The notes: generated from the sequence alone by a model not told the origin. Numbered from the stretch's first letter, positions 1 through 7,690 are shown. The stretch is 64,000 bases of DNA from Flagellimonas_A sp039592695 (GCF_039592695.1 NZ_JBBUTK010000001.1:1469836-1533835), one strand, 5' to 3'. A program made the numbers and translations.

Positions 1-399
1 TGAATAATCATCCTCCCAAACAATGGATGCCGTTTTAGGCGGTTGCTCACAATAGCGTCCGAATGGATCAGCTTTCTCTGTACTGATATCGTTATTGTGG
101 GAATGTATCTTGTATTTGTATTTGTCTCCTTTTTTCACCCCTGGGATAAATCCTTCCCAAATACCGCTTTCGTCCCAGCGCACGAACAGTGGGTGCTCAC
201 CTTCGGTCCAGTAATTGAAATCGCCGATAACCGAAACTGCCTTCGCCGACGGGGCCCAAACGGCAAAATAGGTTCCTTTTTTACCATCGACTTCCACCAA
301 ATGGGAACCCAGTTTTTCAAAAAGTCGATAGTGCTTGCCCGATTTAAAGAGATCAATGTCAAAATCGGTAAAAAGACTGTGTGATAGTACGTTGGCCAT
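1..399 (-). CDS. glgB: 1,4-alpha-glucan branching enzyme, N-terminal part (cut by window edge)
   Basis: The minus frame is open from the ATG at 399 to the window edge and gives 133 residues. Residues about 20-110 read as the N-terminal carbohydrate-binding (CBM48, isoamylase N-type) module: an FAVWAPSA segment, then SVIGDFNYW, GIWEGFIPGV and YKYKIHSH, followed by the linker ADPFGRYCEQPPKTAS that precedes the catalytic GH13 barrel in GlgB. The enzyme makes alpha-1,6 branches in glycogen in the cytosol. The GH13 domain lies outside the window, so catalytic residues cannot be checked. The start fits a TAnnTTTG element at 418-425. GlgX/trehalose hydrolases share the fold, but the NYWTEGEHPLF stretch favours GlgB. 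Confidence 0.87.
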   Translation of the reverse strand, partial: MANVLSHSLFTDFDIDLFKSGKHYRLFEKLGSHLVEVDGKKGTYFAVWAPSAKAVSVIGDFNYWTEGEHPLFVRWDESGIWEGFIPGVKKGDKYKYKIHSHNNDISTEKADPFGRYCEQPPKTASIVWEDDYS

Positions 400-417
400 A
401 TTGTTCGGTTTCAAATG

Positions 418-425
418 CAAACTTA
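418..425 (-). promoter_or_regulatory. -7 promoter element upstream of glgB
   Basis: On the minus strand this reads TAAGTTTG, an exact match to the Bacteroidota -7 consensus TAnnTTTG, 18 bases before the glgB ATG. No TTTG is found at the ideal 19-base spacing; the nearest is 22 bases away (448-451). Confidence 0.45.
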
Positions 426-551
426 CAGATCTTTAATGAGGTAGCATCAAAAAACGCCAGCAACATAAGAAAACATGAGGGTTGATAAAAATGGAACGCT
501 TTTTGATTTACTTGGTAAAATATTCAAAACAACCCTATAAAATCAAAAATC

Positions 552-1082
552 ATGAGAAGAAATACATTTAAAACAGTATTAGCAGCACTATTCATCATAA
601 CGGCCTTTGCCTGTGAGGGACCACAAGGGCCTCCAGGACCTCCCGGACTTGACGGATTGGATGGAGCTGACACCATAGCCACCGTATTTCAAGAATCGGT
701 AAGTTTTGAGTACCTGACAGAAGCCAATACTTGGGTAAGTGACATACTCTCTTATGATGGGGTTCTTGAAGGTGACGTTTTTTTGGTTTACATTTCATTT
801 GGAAACGATTTGTACACCCCTCTACCAGCAAGTGTTTTCGATGAATTTGGCGAATTTCAATATGTTTTTGACCACGACATCAATACTGTTGAACTACAAA
901 TCATTGGAGATAGTGATTTAAGTGGTTTGGATGCAGCTAGCACCCAAAACATCCCTGTACGGGTAGCTATTATCCCCGCAGACTTTAGAAGTGAGTTTAA
1001 CGCCCAAGATTTTATAAGCCTCGAAAAAGTGATGGACATAAGTGGTTTGGATGTTAATGATATAAAGCATATCGAAAGATAA
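552..1082 (+). CDS. Lipoprotein with a short collagen-like triplet stretch
   Basis: 176 residues. The N-terminus is a lipoprotein signal peptide with lipobox FAC (Cys21). Immediately after the Cys come six Gly-X-Y triplets (GPQ GPP GPP GLD GLD GAD, residues 23-40). The rest is a compact acidic domain with repeated DISGLD/SDLSGLDA segments and no family I recognise. Short collagen-like stretches directly after the acylated Cys are common in flavobacterial surface lipoproteins and probably act as a stalk holding the domain away from the outer membrane; that role is inference. The ATG follows an A-rich leader, and a hairpin terminator at 1114-1143 closes the unit, so it looks monocistronic. Confidence 0.82.
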   Translation: MRRNTFKTVLAALFIITAFACEGPQGPPGPPGLDGLDGADTIATVFQESVSFEYLTEANTWVSDILSYDGVLEGDVFLVYISFGNDLYTPLPASVFDEFGEFQYVFDHDINTVELQIIGDSDLSGLDAASTQNIPVRVAIIPADFRSEFNAQDFISLEKVMDISGLDVNDIKHIER

Positions 1083-1113
1083 GATCCAAATAGCACAACT
1101 GTATAGACTACAG

Positions 1114-1143
1114 GCCCATTTCATTGTGATTTGGGCTTTTTTT
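1114..1143 (+). terminator. Intrinsic terminator after the collagen-like lipoprotein gene
   Basis: GCCCA (1114-1118) pairs with TGGGC (1132-1136), with an inner TCA/TGA pair, followed by seven T. It lies 31 bases after the stop at 1082. Confidence 0.7.
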
Positions 1144-1211
1144 AGTGTTGGGCAATGGTTATTTTTGAAAGGATGGAAGACTTTTTCCGTCTATTTTGAG
1201 AAACGGAAATT

Positions 1212-1712
1212 ATGTACAAAAGTTTTTTTATGATGGTGCTTTTGCTTCTGAGCGCTTGCAAAGGGGTCTCACAAGAAGAGAAAAATACCATGGCAAATGC
1301 CGACACCACCGAAAAAGAATTTGAGGTTACCAAAACCGAGGCCGAATGGAGGGCCGAATTGACCGATATGGAGTTTTACGTGCTCAGAAAGGCGGCCACT
1401 GAAAATCCGTTTACCAGTGATTTGCTCGACAATAAAGAAAAAGGCACCTATATCTGTGCGGGCTGTGGCACACCCCTGTTCAAAAGCGAGACCAAATTCG
1501 ACTCCGGTACTGGTTGGCCCAGTTTCTATCAAGAAATTGAGGGCAATGTTGCCTATGATATCGATTATAAAATAGGTTACGCCCGAACCGAGGAGCATTG
1601 TGCCACCTGTGGTGGGCATTTGGGGCACGTTTTTGATGATGGCCCAGAACCCACGGGAAAAAGACACTGCATCAATGGTGCCGCGTTAGACTTTATACCC
1701 AATCCTGAATGA
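1212..1712 (+). CDS. msrB: Peptide-methionine (R)-S-oxide reductase MsrB, exported lipoprotein form
   Basis: 166 residues; reduces methionine-R-sulfoxide in proteins. A lipoprotein signal with lipobox LSAC (Cys16) places it in the envelope. The SelR/MsrB domain spans about residues 37-163: zinc motifs CAGC and CATC, the substrate-pocket segment GTGWPSF, GHLGHVFDDGP, and the catalytic Cys in RHCIN. The usual recycling Cys of thioredoxin-dependent MsrB (the C of GCGWPS) is Thr here, so regeneration probably differs from that of its neighbour. Its stop overlaps the ATG of the second msrB by four bases (ATGA), indicating translational coupling. Family assignment is firm; lipidation is predicted from the lipobox. 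Confidence 0.93.
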   Translation: MYKSFFMMVLLLLSACKGVSQEEKNTMANADTTEKEFEVTKTEAEWRAELTDMEFYVLRKAATENPFTSDLLDNKEKGTYICAGCGTPLFKSETKFDSGTGWPSFYQEIEGNVAYDIDYKIGYARTEEHCATCGGHLGHVFDDGPEPTGKRHCINGAALDFIPNPE

Positions 1713-2134
1713 GCAAAAAATATTCCATAGAGAAAACAGAAGAAGACTGGAAAAAAGAACTCTCACCCGAAGAATATCGGGTGTTGCGTCAAAAAGGCAC
1801 TGAATATCCGTATACAGGCGAATACAACCTTCATTTTAAAAACGGTGATTATCATTGCAGGGCGTGTAATGCCAAGCTTTTTGAAAGCGACCATAAGTTT
1901 GAAAGTGGCTGCGGTTGGCCGTCGTTTGACCAAGCCGTGGAAGGTGCCATTGAATACATTCGAGACACTTCGCACGGCATGATTCGCACTGAGACCGTAT
2001 GCGCCAATTGTGGCAGCCATCTGGGCCATGTTTTTGATGATGGCCCAAGAGATACCACTGGGCAACGGTACTGCATCAATTCAGTGAGTATTGATTTTAA
2101 GGCCCCTCAGGACTTCCCCAAAGGGGAAGAATAG
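1709..2134 (+). CDS. msrB: Peptide-methionine (R)-S-oxide reductase MsrB, cytosolic form
   Basis: 141 residues with no signal peptide, a single MsrB domain. It has zinc Cys pairs CRAC and CANC, GCGWPSF with the recycling Cys present, GSHLGHVFDDGP, and the catalytic Cys in RYCIN. It therefore fits the classic thioredoxin-recycled MsrB of the E. coli type acting in the cytosol. It overlaps the upstream exported msrB by four bases, so the same transcript should yield one envelope and one cytosolic repair enzyme. The C-terminus is a short charged tail. No msrA is present in the window. Confidence 0.95.
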   Translation: MSKKYSIEKTEEDWKKELSPEEYRVLRQKGTEYPYTGEYNLHFKNGDYHCRACNAKLFESDHKFESGCGWPSFDQAVEGAIEYIRDTSHGMIRTETVCANCGSHLGHVFDDGPRDTTGQRYCINSVSIDFKAPQDFPKGEE

Positions 2135-2156
2135 CTAGTTTTCTAAAGTAGATAAA

Positions 2157-2690
2157 ATGAATTTCACTGTTGATTTTATCAAAAGTGCCCGATTTGAATT
2201 TGAGCGGTACAAAACGCTCGGTGACAAGACCTTTGCCCAACTTTCTGAAAGGGATTTACATTGGAAATCCTCAGAACATGAAAACAGCATTGCCATCATT
2301 GTCAAACATCTAGCGGGCAACATGCTCAGTAGGTGGACCCATTTTTTGACCGAGGATGGTGAAAAACCATGGCGGCATCGAGATGCCGAGTTTGAAAATC
2401 CGCCAAAAACAAAAGAAGAATTAATACTACTCTGGGAAAAAGGGTGGAACTGTCTTTTCGATGCTTTGAATACGTTAAACGAGTCAAACTTTGAGACCAA
2501 AATAAAGATTCGAGGAGAAAAACACTCCATTGTTCAAGCCGTTCACCGCCAATTAGCACATTATTCAGGCCATGTGGGCCAAATTATTTTGTTGGGCAAG
2601 ATGGTAAAAAAAGAAGACTGGCAATCACTTTCTGTGCCCAAAGGCAAATCAGAGGCCTTCAACAAGAAAATCTTTGGAAAAAGAAGTTAG
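2157..2690 (+). CDS. DinB-superfamily protein (DUF1572 type)
   Basis: 177 residues, all-helical, cytosolic. Conserved histidines sit where DinB/YfiT-fold proteins bind a divalent metal: His in VKHLAGN (about residue 51) and the pair in QLAHYSGHVGQI (about 134 and 138). WKSSEHENSIAIIVKHLAGN and SRWTHFLTEDGEKPWRHRD are typical of the DUF1572 branch. Members are thiol-dependent or hydrolytic metalloenzymes of mostly unknown substrate; some DinB-fold enzymes are bacillithiol transferases, which is of note because bshC lies in this window, but nothing here proves that role. It starts 22 bases after msrB, so it may share that transcript. Confidence 0.8.
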   Translation: MNFTVDFIKSARFEFERYKTLGDKTFAQLSERDLHWKSSEHENSIAIIVKHLAGNMLSRWTHFLTEDGEKPWRHRDAEFENPPKTKEELILLWEKGWNCLFDALNTLNESNFETKIKIRGEKHSIVQAVHRQLAHYSGHVGQIILLGKMVKKEDWQSLSVPKGKSEAFNKKIFGKRS

Positions 2691-2746
2691 TTTTTTTGTA
2701 CCTCTTTTACTTCAAAAACAATCAAGGAAAACTTAGTTCTGTTCAC

Positions 2747-2754
2747 TATCTTTG
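2747..2754 (+). promoter_or_regulatory. -7 promoter element of lpdA
   Basis: TATCTTTG is an exact TAnnTTTG match 33 bases before the lpdA ATG. No good TTTG lies 19 bases upstream. Confidence 0.5.
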
Positions 2755-2787
2755 CACCGCCTTTTTAACAACTAAAATCACAACATA

Positions 2788-4179
2788 ATGAGCAAATTTG
2801 ATGTCATTGTTTTAGGTAGTGGTCCTGGTGGATATGTTACCGCTATACGTGCTTCACAACTGGGTTTCAAGACCGCCATCGTCGAAAAAGAGAACTTGGG
2901 CGGGGTCTGTTTGAACTGGGGGTGCATCCCTACCAAAGCACTGCTGAAATCTGCTCAAGTATTTGAATATCTGAAACATGCCGAAGATTACGGGCTCAAT
3001 GCCAAAAAAGTAGAGCATGACTTTGATGCGGTTGTCAAACGCAGTAGAAATGTGGCCGATGGCATGAGCAAGGGCGTTCAATTTTTGATGAAAAAAAATA
3101 AAATCGAGGTCTTGAATGGTTTCGGCAAACTCTTGCCGGGCAAGAAAATTGCCGTAAAGGGCGAACATGGTGATGCTGCAGAATATTCGGCAGACCATAT
3201 CATCATCGCGACCGGCGCTAGAAGCCGTGAATTGCCTAGCCTTCCACAAGATGGCAAAAAAGTGATTGGCTATCGTGAGGCAATGACGTTGGAAAAACAG
3301 CCCAAAAAGATGATTGTAGTGGGCAGTGGTGCCATCGGTATTGAATTTGCCTATTTCTACAATGCTATGGGCACCGAGGTCACTGTTGTTGAATACCTTC
3401 CCAACATTGTTCCTGTTGAAGATGAGGATGTTTCAAAACAATTGGAACGAAGTTTCAAAAAAACGGGAATAAAAATCAAGACTTCTGCCGAAGTGACCAA
3501 AGTGGATACGTCTGGCGATGGTGTCAAGGCCACCGTGAAAACTTCAAAGGGCGAAGAAGTGCTCGAGGCCGATATCGTGCTCTCCGCAGTCGGAATTAAG
3601 TCCAATATTGAAAACATCGGTTTGGAAGAAGTCGGCATAGCCACCGACCGCGATAAAATCTTGGTGAACGATTATTACCAGACCAACATTCCAGGCTATT
3701 ACGCCATTGGTGATGTGACGCCAGGCCAAGCCTTGGCGCACGTTGCCTCTGCTGAAGGCATTCTCTGTGTCGAAAAAATCAAGGGTATGCATGTTGAACC
3801 ACTCGATTACGGCAACATTCCGGGTTGTACCTATTGTATGCCTGAAGTCGCCTCTGTCGGACTTACCGAAAAGCAGGCCAAAGAAAAAGGCTATGACATT
3901 AAAGTCGGTAAGTTTCCATTCTCGGCCAGTGGTAAGGCGAAAGCTTCCGGAAACGCTGATGGTTTCGTTAAGGTCATTTTTGATGCCAAATATGGGGAAT
4001 GGTTGGGTTGCCACATGATAGGTGCCGGTGTGACCGATATGATTGCCGAAGCCGTGGTCGCCAGAAAATTGGAAACCACAGGGCATGAAGTACTGAAAGC
4101 AGTGCACCCCCACCCCACCATGAGCGAGGCGGTTATGGAAGCGGTTGCCGATGCGTATGACGAGGTGATTCACCTTTAA
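2788..4179 (+). CDS. lpdA: Dihydrolipoyl dehydrogenase (E3)
   Basis: 463 residues, the normal E3 length. It oxidises dihydrolipoamide on the E2 subunits of pyruvate and 2-oxoglutarate dehydrogenase (and glycine cleavage H protein), passing electrons via FAD to NAD+. Visible parts: FAD-binding GSGPGG (residues 10-15), redox disulfide Cys41/Cys46 in GGVCLNWGCIPTK, NAD-binding GSGAIG near 180, the second FAD motif YYAIGD, and the catalytic His442/Glu447 dyad in HPHPTMSEA. It stands alone between a DinB-like gene and a small membrane gene, with its own -7 element, so it probably serves several complexes. No E1/E2 genes are adjacent. Confidence 0.97.
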   Translation: MSKFDVIVLGSGPGGYVTAIRASQLGFKTAIVEKENLGGVCLNWGCIPTKALLKSAQVFEYLKHAEDYGLNAKKVEHDFDAVVKRSRNVADGMSKGVQFLMKKNKIEVLNGFGKLLPGKKIAVKGEHGDAAEYSADHIIIATGARSRELPSLPQDGKKVIGYREAMTLEKQPKKMIVVGSGAIGIEFAYFYNAMGTEVTVVEYLPNIVPVEDEDVSKQLERSFKKTGIKIKTSAEVTKVDTSGDGVKATVKTSKGEEVLEADIVLSAVGIKSNIENIGLEEVGIATDRDKILVNDYYQTNIPGYYAIGDVTPGQALAHVASAEGILCVEKIKGMHVEPLDYGNIPGCTYCMPEVASVGLTEKQAKEKGYDIKVGKFPFSASGKAKASGNADGFVKVIFDAKYGEWLGCHMIGAGVTDMIAEAVVARKLETTGHEVLKAVHPHPTMSEAVMEAVADAYDEVIHL

Positions 4180-4266
4180 TGTTTAAAAGTGTAAGAGTTG
4201 ATGTGTTTAAATGATTGTAATACCCTCGTTTTTCGACTCCAAAACCCATAAACTTTTAAACTACCT

Positions 4267-4545
4267 ATGTTAAAGCTCTTCAGAATCATTGCCATACTCG
4301 AAGGAATCTCTTATTTACTGTTGTTTGGTCTTACCATGCCCTTGAAATATTGGGCAGAGATTGGCCAGCCGAATAAATGGGTGGGTTATGCCCATGGCGT
4401 TTTGTTCATTCTGTTTGTGGTCATTGCGGCGGTATTTTGCTATGAACGCAAATGGAGCATCAAACGGTTTTTGATACTTTTTGTGGCTTCTCTATTGCCT
4501 TTTGGGACTTTTTATGCGGATAAGAAATATCTGAGTAAGGCCTAA
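4267..4545 (+). CDS. Small integral membrane protein, DUF3817 family
   Basis: 92 residues with three predicted membrane segments (about 3-22, 41-61 and 69-84). The opening LFRIIAILEGISYLLLFGLTM, the PLKYWAEIG segment and GYAHGVLFILF are the signature of the DUF3817 / TIGR03954 family. Function is unknown; in some bacteria the domain is fused to transporters. It ends four bases before the convergent sugar dehydrogenase gene. Confidence 0.8.
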   Translation: MLKLFRIIAILEGISYLLLFGLTMPLKYWAEIGQPNKWVGYAHGVLFILFVVIAAVFCYERKWSIKRFLILFVASLLPFGTFYADKKYLSKA

Positions 4546-4549
4546 ACGG

Positions 4550-5716
4550 TCAGTCTTCCTGAAATTTGTAGATGTTGCCATCAAAAGCGCAGACATATAG
4601 TTCATTGGCTGCATCCGTACCGAAGGAAGCAATATTAAGACCAGATTGCAACAATAATTCGTTGTCGCTTCCGTCAAGTTCCAATGCCCATATTCTGCCA
4701 GTGATAAAATCGCCGTAAATGTACCTTCCATTGATGGAAGGGTTTAAGCTTCCTCGATACACATAGCCTCCTGTAATCGAACGGTCGCCATTGTCATGAT
4801 TGTACTCGAAAATGGGCGGTGTAAGCCCTGAAGTGTCACAATCCCCAGAAAAACAATCCGTTCCCTCAAAGAGTTTCCAGCCATAATTACCTCCCAATAC
4901 AACAATATCGATTTCCTCTAATTTACCCTGTCCGACATCGCCAATCCATAAATCTCCGGTCTGTGCATCAAAGCTCATCCGCCACGGATTTCTGAAACCG
5001 TATGCATAAATTTCTGGACGAACGTTACTTTCTCCCACAAAAGGGTTATCCGAGGGAATGGAATAATTAAGTCCACTATCTTGGTTATCCACATCAATAC
5101 GGAGGATGTTGCCCAAGAGGTTTGAACGAGTCTGTGCATTATTTTGGGGGTCGCCACTATCACCACCGTCTCCCATAGCAATGTAAAGATACCCATCAGG
5201 ACCAAAGGCAATTTGGCCCCCATTATGATTGTCGAAAGGTTGGGGAATCTCTAAAAGCATCAACTCACTGTTGGGGTCGGCCATGTCGGTATCGGAAGCC
5301 GAAACACTAAACCTAGAGATTACTGAAAGTGTTACTGATGGCGTGTAGCACACATAAAAATAACCGTTGGTTTCATAATTGGGATGAAAGGCAAAACCCA
5401 ACAGCCCCTGTTCGCTTGTGGTCGATAGCGTACCGCTCAAATCCAAGAACTCCGTACTTTCATCAACCGATTCTTCATTGGAAAATGTATGTATACGTCC
5501 ACCTTTTTCGGCGACAAAAATTCGGTTTGTGCCATCATTTGGGGACTGTAAATCCAACGGTTGTGAAAACGATAGTTGGGGAAACGCATTCGCAAGGGTC
5601 AACTCAACTTGGTCAACAGTATCGTCTGTTGGCGAATCATCGGTACTTGTTGAATCATTATCACAAGAAAAAGCACCAATCAATACCAACAAGAGCAAAA
5701 AATTAGGAATTTTCAT
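4550..5716 (-). CDS. PQQ-dependent sugar dehydrogenase-like lipoprotein (glucose/sorbosone dehydrogenase family)
   Basis: 388 residues. Lipoprotein signal with lipobox FSC (Cys18), then an Asp/Ser/Thr-rich linker to about residue 38, then a six-bladed beta-propeller of the soluble glucose dehydrogenase / Hedgehog-interacting family. Recognisable motifs are LLGFAFHPNY, the calcium/PQQ-loop stretch NHNGGQIAFGPDGYLYIAMGDGG (residues about 165-187), YAYGFRNPWRMSFD and GGNYGWKLFEG. Family members oxidise sugars with PQQ in the periplasm or at the cell surface. No PQQ biosynthesis genes are in the window, so the cofactor may be scavenged. A single-gene unit by spacing. The exact substrate is not predictable. 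Confidence 0.88.
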   Translation of the reverse strand: MKIPNFLLLLVLIGAFSCDNDSTSTDDSPTDDTVDQVELTLANAFPQLSFSQPLDLQSPNDGTNRIFVAEKGGRIHTFSNEESVDESTEFLDLSGTLSTTSEQGLLGFAFHPNYETNGYFYVCYTPSVTLSVISRFSVSASDTDMADPNSELMLLEIPQPFDNHNGGQIAFGPDGYLYIAMGDGGDSGDPQNNAQTRSNLLGNILRIDVDNQDSGLNYSIPSDNPFVGESNVRPEIYAYGFRNPWRMSFDAQTGDLWIGDVGQGKLEEIDIVVLGGNYGWKLFEGTDCFSGDCDTSGLTPPIFEYNHDNGDRSITGGYVYRGSLNPSINGRYIYGDFITGRIWALELDGSDNELLLQSGLNIASFGTDAANELYVCAFDGNIYKFQED

Positions 5717-5766
5717 AGCGGGGGTTTCTATAATTTACGGAAGCAATCCCCCTGATGGATTTTCCA

Positions 5767-6183
5767 TCAGTCAAGAAAGCTCTGTATGGCCAAGTCATAG
5801 CTTTTGAGCCCGAAACCCAAAACGACCCCTTTTGCCACTGGCGATATAAAGGATTGATGCCGAAACTCTTCTCTTGAAAAAGTATTTGAAATATGCACCT
5901 CAACCACGGGGGTGTCGATGGCTTTGACCACATCACCAATGCCCACTGAGGTATGGGTATACGCAGCAGCGTTGAGAACGATGCCATCGTAAGAAAACCC
6001 CACTGATTGTATTTTATCAATCAACTCGCCCTCAATGTTCGATTGAAAATACTCGAGCTGTACATCTTTAAACTTGAATTGTAACTGTGAATAATAATCG
6101 TCAAAAGTGGTATCACCGTACACTTCTGGTTCACGCTTACCAAGTAAATTAAGATTCGGGCCATTGATGATGATGATTTTCAT
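5767..6183 (-). CDS. aroQ: 3-dehydroquinate dehydratase, type II
   Basis: 138 residues, normal for type II. It dehydrates 3-dehydroquinate to 3-dehydroshikimate in the shikimate pathway (dodecamer, cytosol). The sequence opens with INGPNLNLLGKREPEVYG, containing the catalytic Tyr22 on the lid; it also carries NAAAYTHTS (substrate Asn71) and VEVHISN with the general acid His97, followed by SREEFRHQS. In flavobacteria aroQ often lies close to a divergent xerD; here four barrel genes lie between them. Its 3' end is 50 bases from the sugar dehydrogenase gene start. Confidence 0.96.
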   Translation of the reverse strand: MKIIIINGPNLNLLGKREPEVYGDTTFDDYYSQLQFKFKDVQLEYFQSNIEGELIDKIQSVGFSYDGIVLNAAAYTHTSVGIGDVVKAIDTPVVEVHISNTFSREEFRHQSFISPVAKGVVLGFGLKSYDLAIQSFLD

Positions 6184-6213
6184 GCCATAAATGTAATTAT
6201 AATTTTAGGGCAT

Positions 6214-6240
6214 AAAAAAAGGGGAGCATATTTGCTCCCC
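6214..6240 (-). terminator. Intrinsic terminator after the first barrel gene
   Basis: Perfect 8-bp stem GGGGAGCA (6221-6228) / TGCTCCCC (6233-6240) with a 4-base loop; on the minus strand it is followed by seven T (6214-6220). It separates the barrel gene at 6264 from aroQ. Confidence 0.85.
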
Positions 6241-6263
6241 ATATATTTTAACGTTCCGATTGT

Positions 6264-6767
6264 TTAATTAAAACGGTAACCACCTCCAATGGTTAGCGTG
6301 TTGATGTCAACAACATCACCAAAATCTCCGCCCCTGGTCAATTGAAATGCATAACGTGCTTCAACAAACCAATTGCTATCGATTTGATAGCCTGCGCCAA
6401 ATCCGAGATCAAGACCAAGTTCGCCATCAGGAATATCTTCTAACAAATAATTGATCTGGGGACCTGCCTGAATATTGAATTGATCTGATATTTTATACTT
6501 TGCCATAACAGGAATGTACAATGATGTTAAATCATCGACAATGCTGAGCAATAAAGAGGGCTCGATGTCAAAATTATCTCCCGCTTCAAAATTGTAACTC
6601 CCCCCAATGAAGAAACCCAGTTCGCTGTCACTCGCATCGAAAAAGCCATTGGTGTCAACACTTATTGAAACATTGTTTAAACCGGCTTTAACTGCAAAGC
6701 CCTCTTGGGCAGTAGCTGTGACAATCACTGCGAACATCGCTAACCCTGTAAGAATCGTTTTTTTCAT
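6264..6767 (-). CDS. Outer-membrane beta-barrel protein (small PorT/OmpW-like porin family)
   Basis: 167 residues with a Sec signal peptide (cleavage after TATA-Q, near residue 20). The mature protein alternates polar and hydrophobic residues as expected for an 8-strand barrel: FAVKAGLNNVSIS, SELGFFIGGSYNFEA, FNIQAGPQINYLL, GLDLGFGAGYQI, WFVEARYAFQL, and a C-terminal aromatic residue pattern LTIGGGYRFN. GAGYxI and ARYxxxLT recur in the neighbour at 7068, so the two are paralogs. Function unknown; such barrels are frequent environmental-response porins or adhesin-like proteins. It has its own TAnnTTTG element (6798) and terminator (6214). Confidence 0.85.
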   Translation of the reverse strand: MKKTILTGLAMFAVIVTATAQEGFAVKAGLNNVSISVDTNGFFDASDSELGFFIGGSYNFEAGDNFDIEPSLLLSIVDDLTSLYIPVMAKYKISDQFNIQAGPQINYLLEDIPDGELGLDLGFGAGYQIDSNWFVEARYAFQLTRGGDFGDVVDINTLTIGGGYRFN

Positions 6768-6797
6768 GATTAAGATTTTTATTTAGTTATTGTTCAA

Positions 6798-6805
6798 CAA
6801 AGGTA
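6798..6805 (-). promoter_or_regulatory. -7 promoter element of the 6264 barrel gene
   Basis: The minus strand reads TACCTTTG, 30 bases before the ATG at 6767. No clear -33 partner. Confidence 0.45.
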
Positions 6806-6931
6806 CAAAACTCAAAAATTGAGTTGTAAAAATATTACAAGCAATAGAGAATTTCTCGAAGCCAACTATCCCCAAGGCATGGCCGTAGGAGTATTTAGCT
6901 GGTTCCATTTTAACCTAAAGGTCAAAAACCA

Positions 6932-7013
6932 TCCCGATAGCTATCGGGACTGTTATTTGGATTCCCGTTTTCACGGGAATGACATTTCATCGGAAACCCC
7001 GCAGCAAGCTGCG
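6932..7013. repeat. Cluster of three short palindromes in the 300-base gap 6768-7067
   Basis: The gap holds no convincing gene. It contains an 18-bp perfect palindrome TCCCGATAGCTATCGGGA (6932-6949), ATTCCC-8 bases-GGGAAT (6961-6980, the layout of Neisseria dRS3 elements), and CGCAGC-AA-GCTGCG (7000-7013). The first recurs exactly at 55215-55232. Together they look like a mosaic of dispersed intergenic repeats; the first could also serve as a terminator for the gene at 7068, since T-rich sequence follows on the minus strand. Confidence 0.65.
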
Positions 7014-7067
7014 AAGAATTCTTTTCGATTAAATTTTCTGTATTTGTCATATTATCACAACACTTTT

Positions 7068-7655
7068 TCAATCAAAGAAATACGCTACCCCTACATTAAT
7101 CTGTTGTGCCCTTAGCGTGAGCAAACCTGAACCAGGGCCATTGTACCTGTTGGTCAACTCTATCGAATACCTTGCCTGAATCGTGAAATTCTCATTGATG
7201 TCATAACCTGCCCCAAAACCAATGTCAACGCCAAAATTTCGAAGAATGCTTTCAATGGTATCAGCAAAATCATCATCAATCAATTCTACAGCACCAGTCA
7301 CGTCATTTTTAATATCGTTCAGCGTCGTTGAAAAACTAAATTGGGGGCCTGCCTGCAGATGAAAACTTTCAGCAGCATAAAACTTGAGCATGGCCGGTAG
7401 AAAAATAAAGCCCAGATCGCCTGCACTACCATAGGTCAGTTCGGGCTGAAAATGCAGTTTTTCAGAAATTGGTACATCAAGAATTCCACCGATATAAAAT
7501 CCCGTATTATTGGTGGCCGAGATGTTGCCGAGGGTAAAATCAAAATCAACATTACTGTTCAACAAGCCACCAGTAAGGCCAAACCTTGGTGTTTCTTGCG
7601 CGCAAATGCTGCATACAAGAAGTAGCATTGCACCTACTAGGAGTAATCTTTTCAT
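7068..7655 (-). CDS. Outer-membrane beta-barrel protein
   Basis: 195 residues from the ATG at 7655. An upstream in-frame extension to 7706 exists but lacks a signal and would include the -7 element at 7683-7690, so I chose the start giving the signal peptide MKRLLLVGAMLLLVCSICAQ. The mature part has barrel-type strands (RFGLTGGLLNSNVDFD, TGFYIGGILDVPI, LHFQPELTYG, FHLQAGPQFSF, GVDIGFGAGYDI, FTIQARYSIELTNRY) and ends in Phe-Asp after VGVAYF. It is a paralog of the 6264 protein (shared GFGAGYxI and ARYxxxLT blocks). Function unknown. Confidence 0.85.
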   Translation of the reverse strand: MKRLLLVGAMLLLVCSICAQETPRFGLTGGLLNSNVDFDFTLGNISATNNTGFYIGGILDVPISEKLHFQPELTYGSAGDLGFIFLPAMLKFYAAESFHLQAGPQFSFSTTLNDIKNDVTGAVELIDDDFADTIESILRNFGVDIGFGAGYDINENFTIQARYSIELTNRYNGPGSGLLTLRAQQINVGVAYFFD

Positions 7656-7682
7656 AATCAAAGTGTTTAGTTCGTTCTTTAT

Positions 7683-7690
7683 CAAAGATA
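7683..7690 (-). promoter_or_regulatory. -7 promoter element of the 7068 barrel gene
   Basis: The minus strand reads TATCTTTG, an exact TAnnTTTG match 27 bases before the chosen ATG at 7655; it supports that start. Confidence 0.5.

Noticed and set aside
43..384. Open frame of 113 codons on the plus strand at the left edge
   Set aside because: Antisense to a clear branching-enzyme reading on the minus strand (1-399) with CBM48 motifs; no family resemblance of its own.
3544..4173. 209-codon frame antisense to lpdA
   Set aside because: Complementary to the conserved C-terminal half of lpdA; composition (many His, Phe, Gly) is that of a shadow frame.
6819..7115. 98-codon plus-strand reading in the barrel-gene gap
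   Set aside because: It runs through palindromic repeats, has no signal or domain, and overlaps the 3' end of the 7068 gene.
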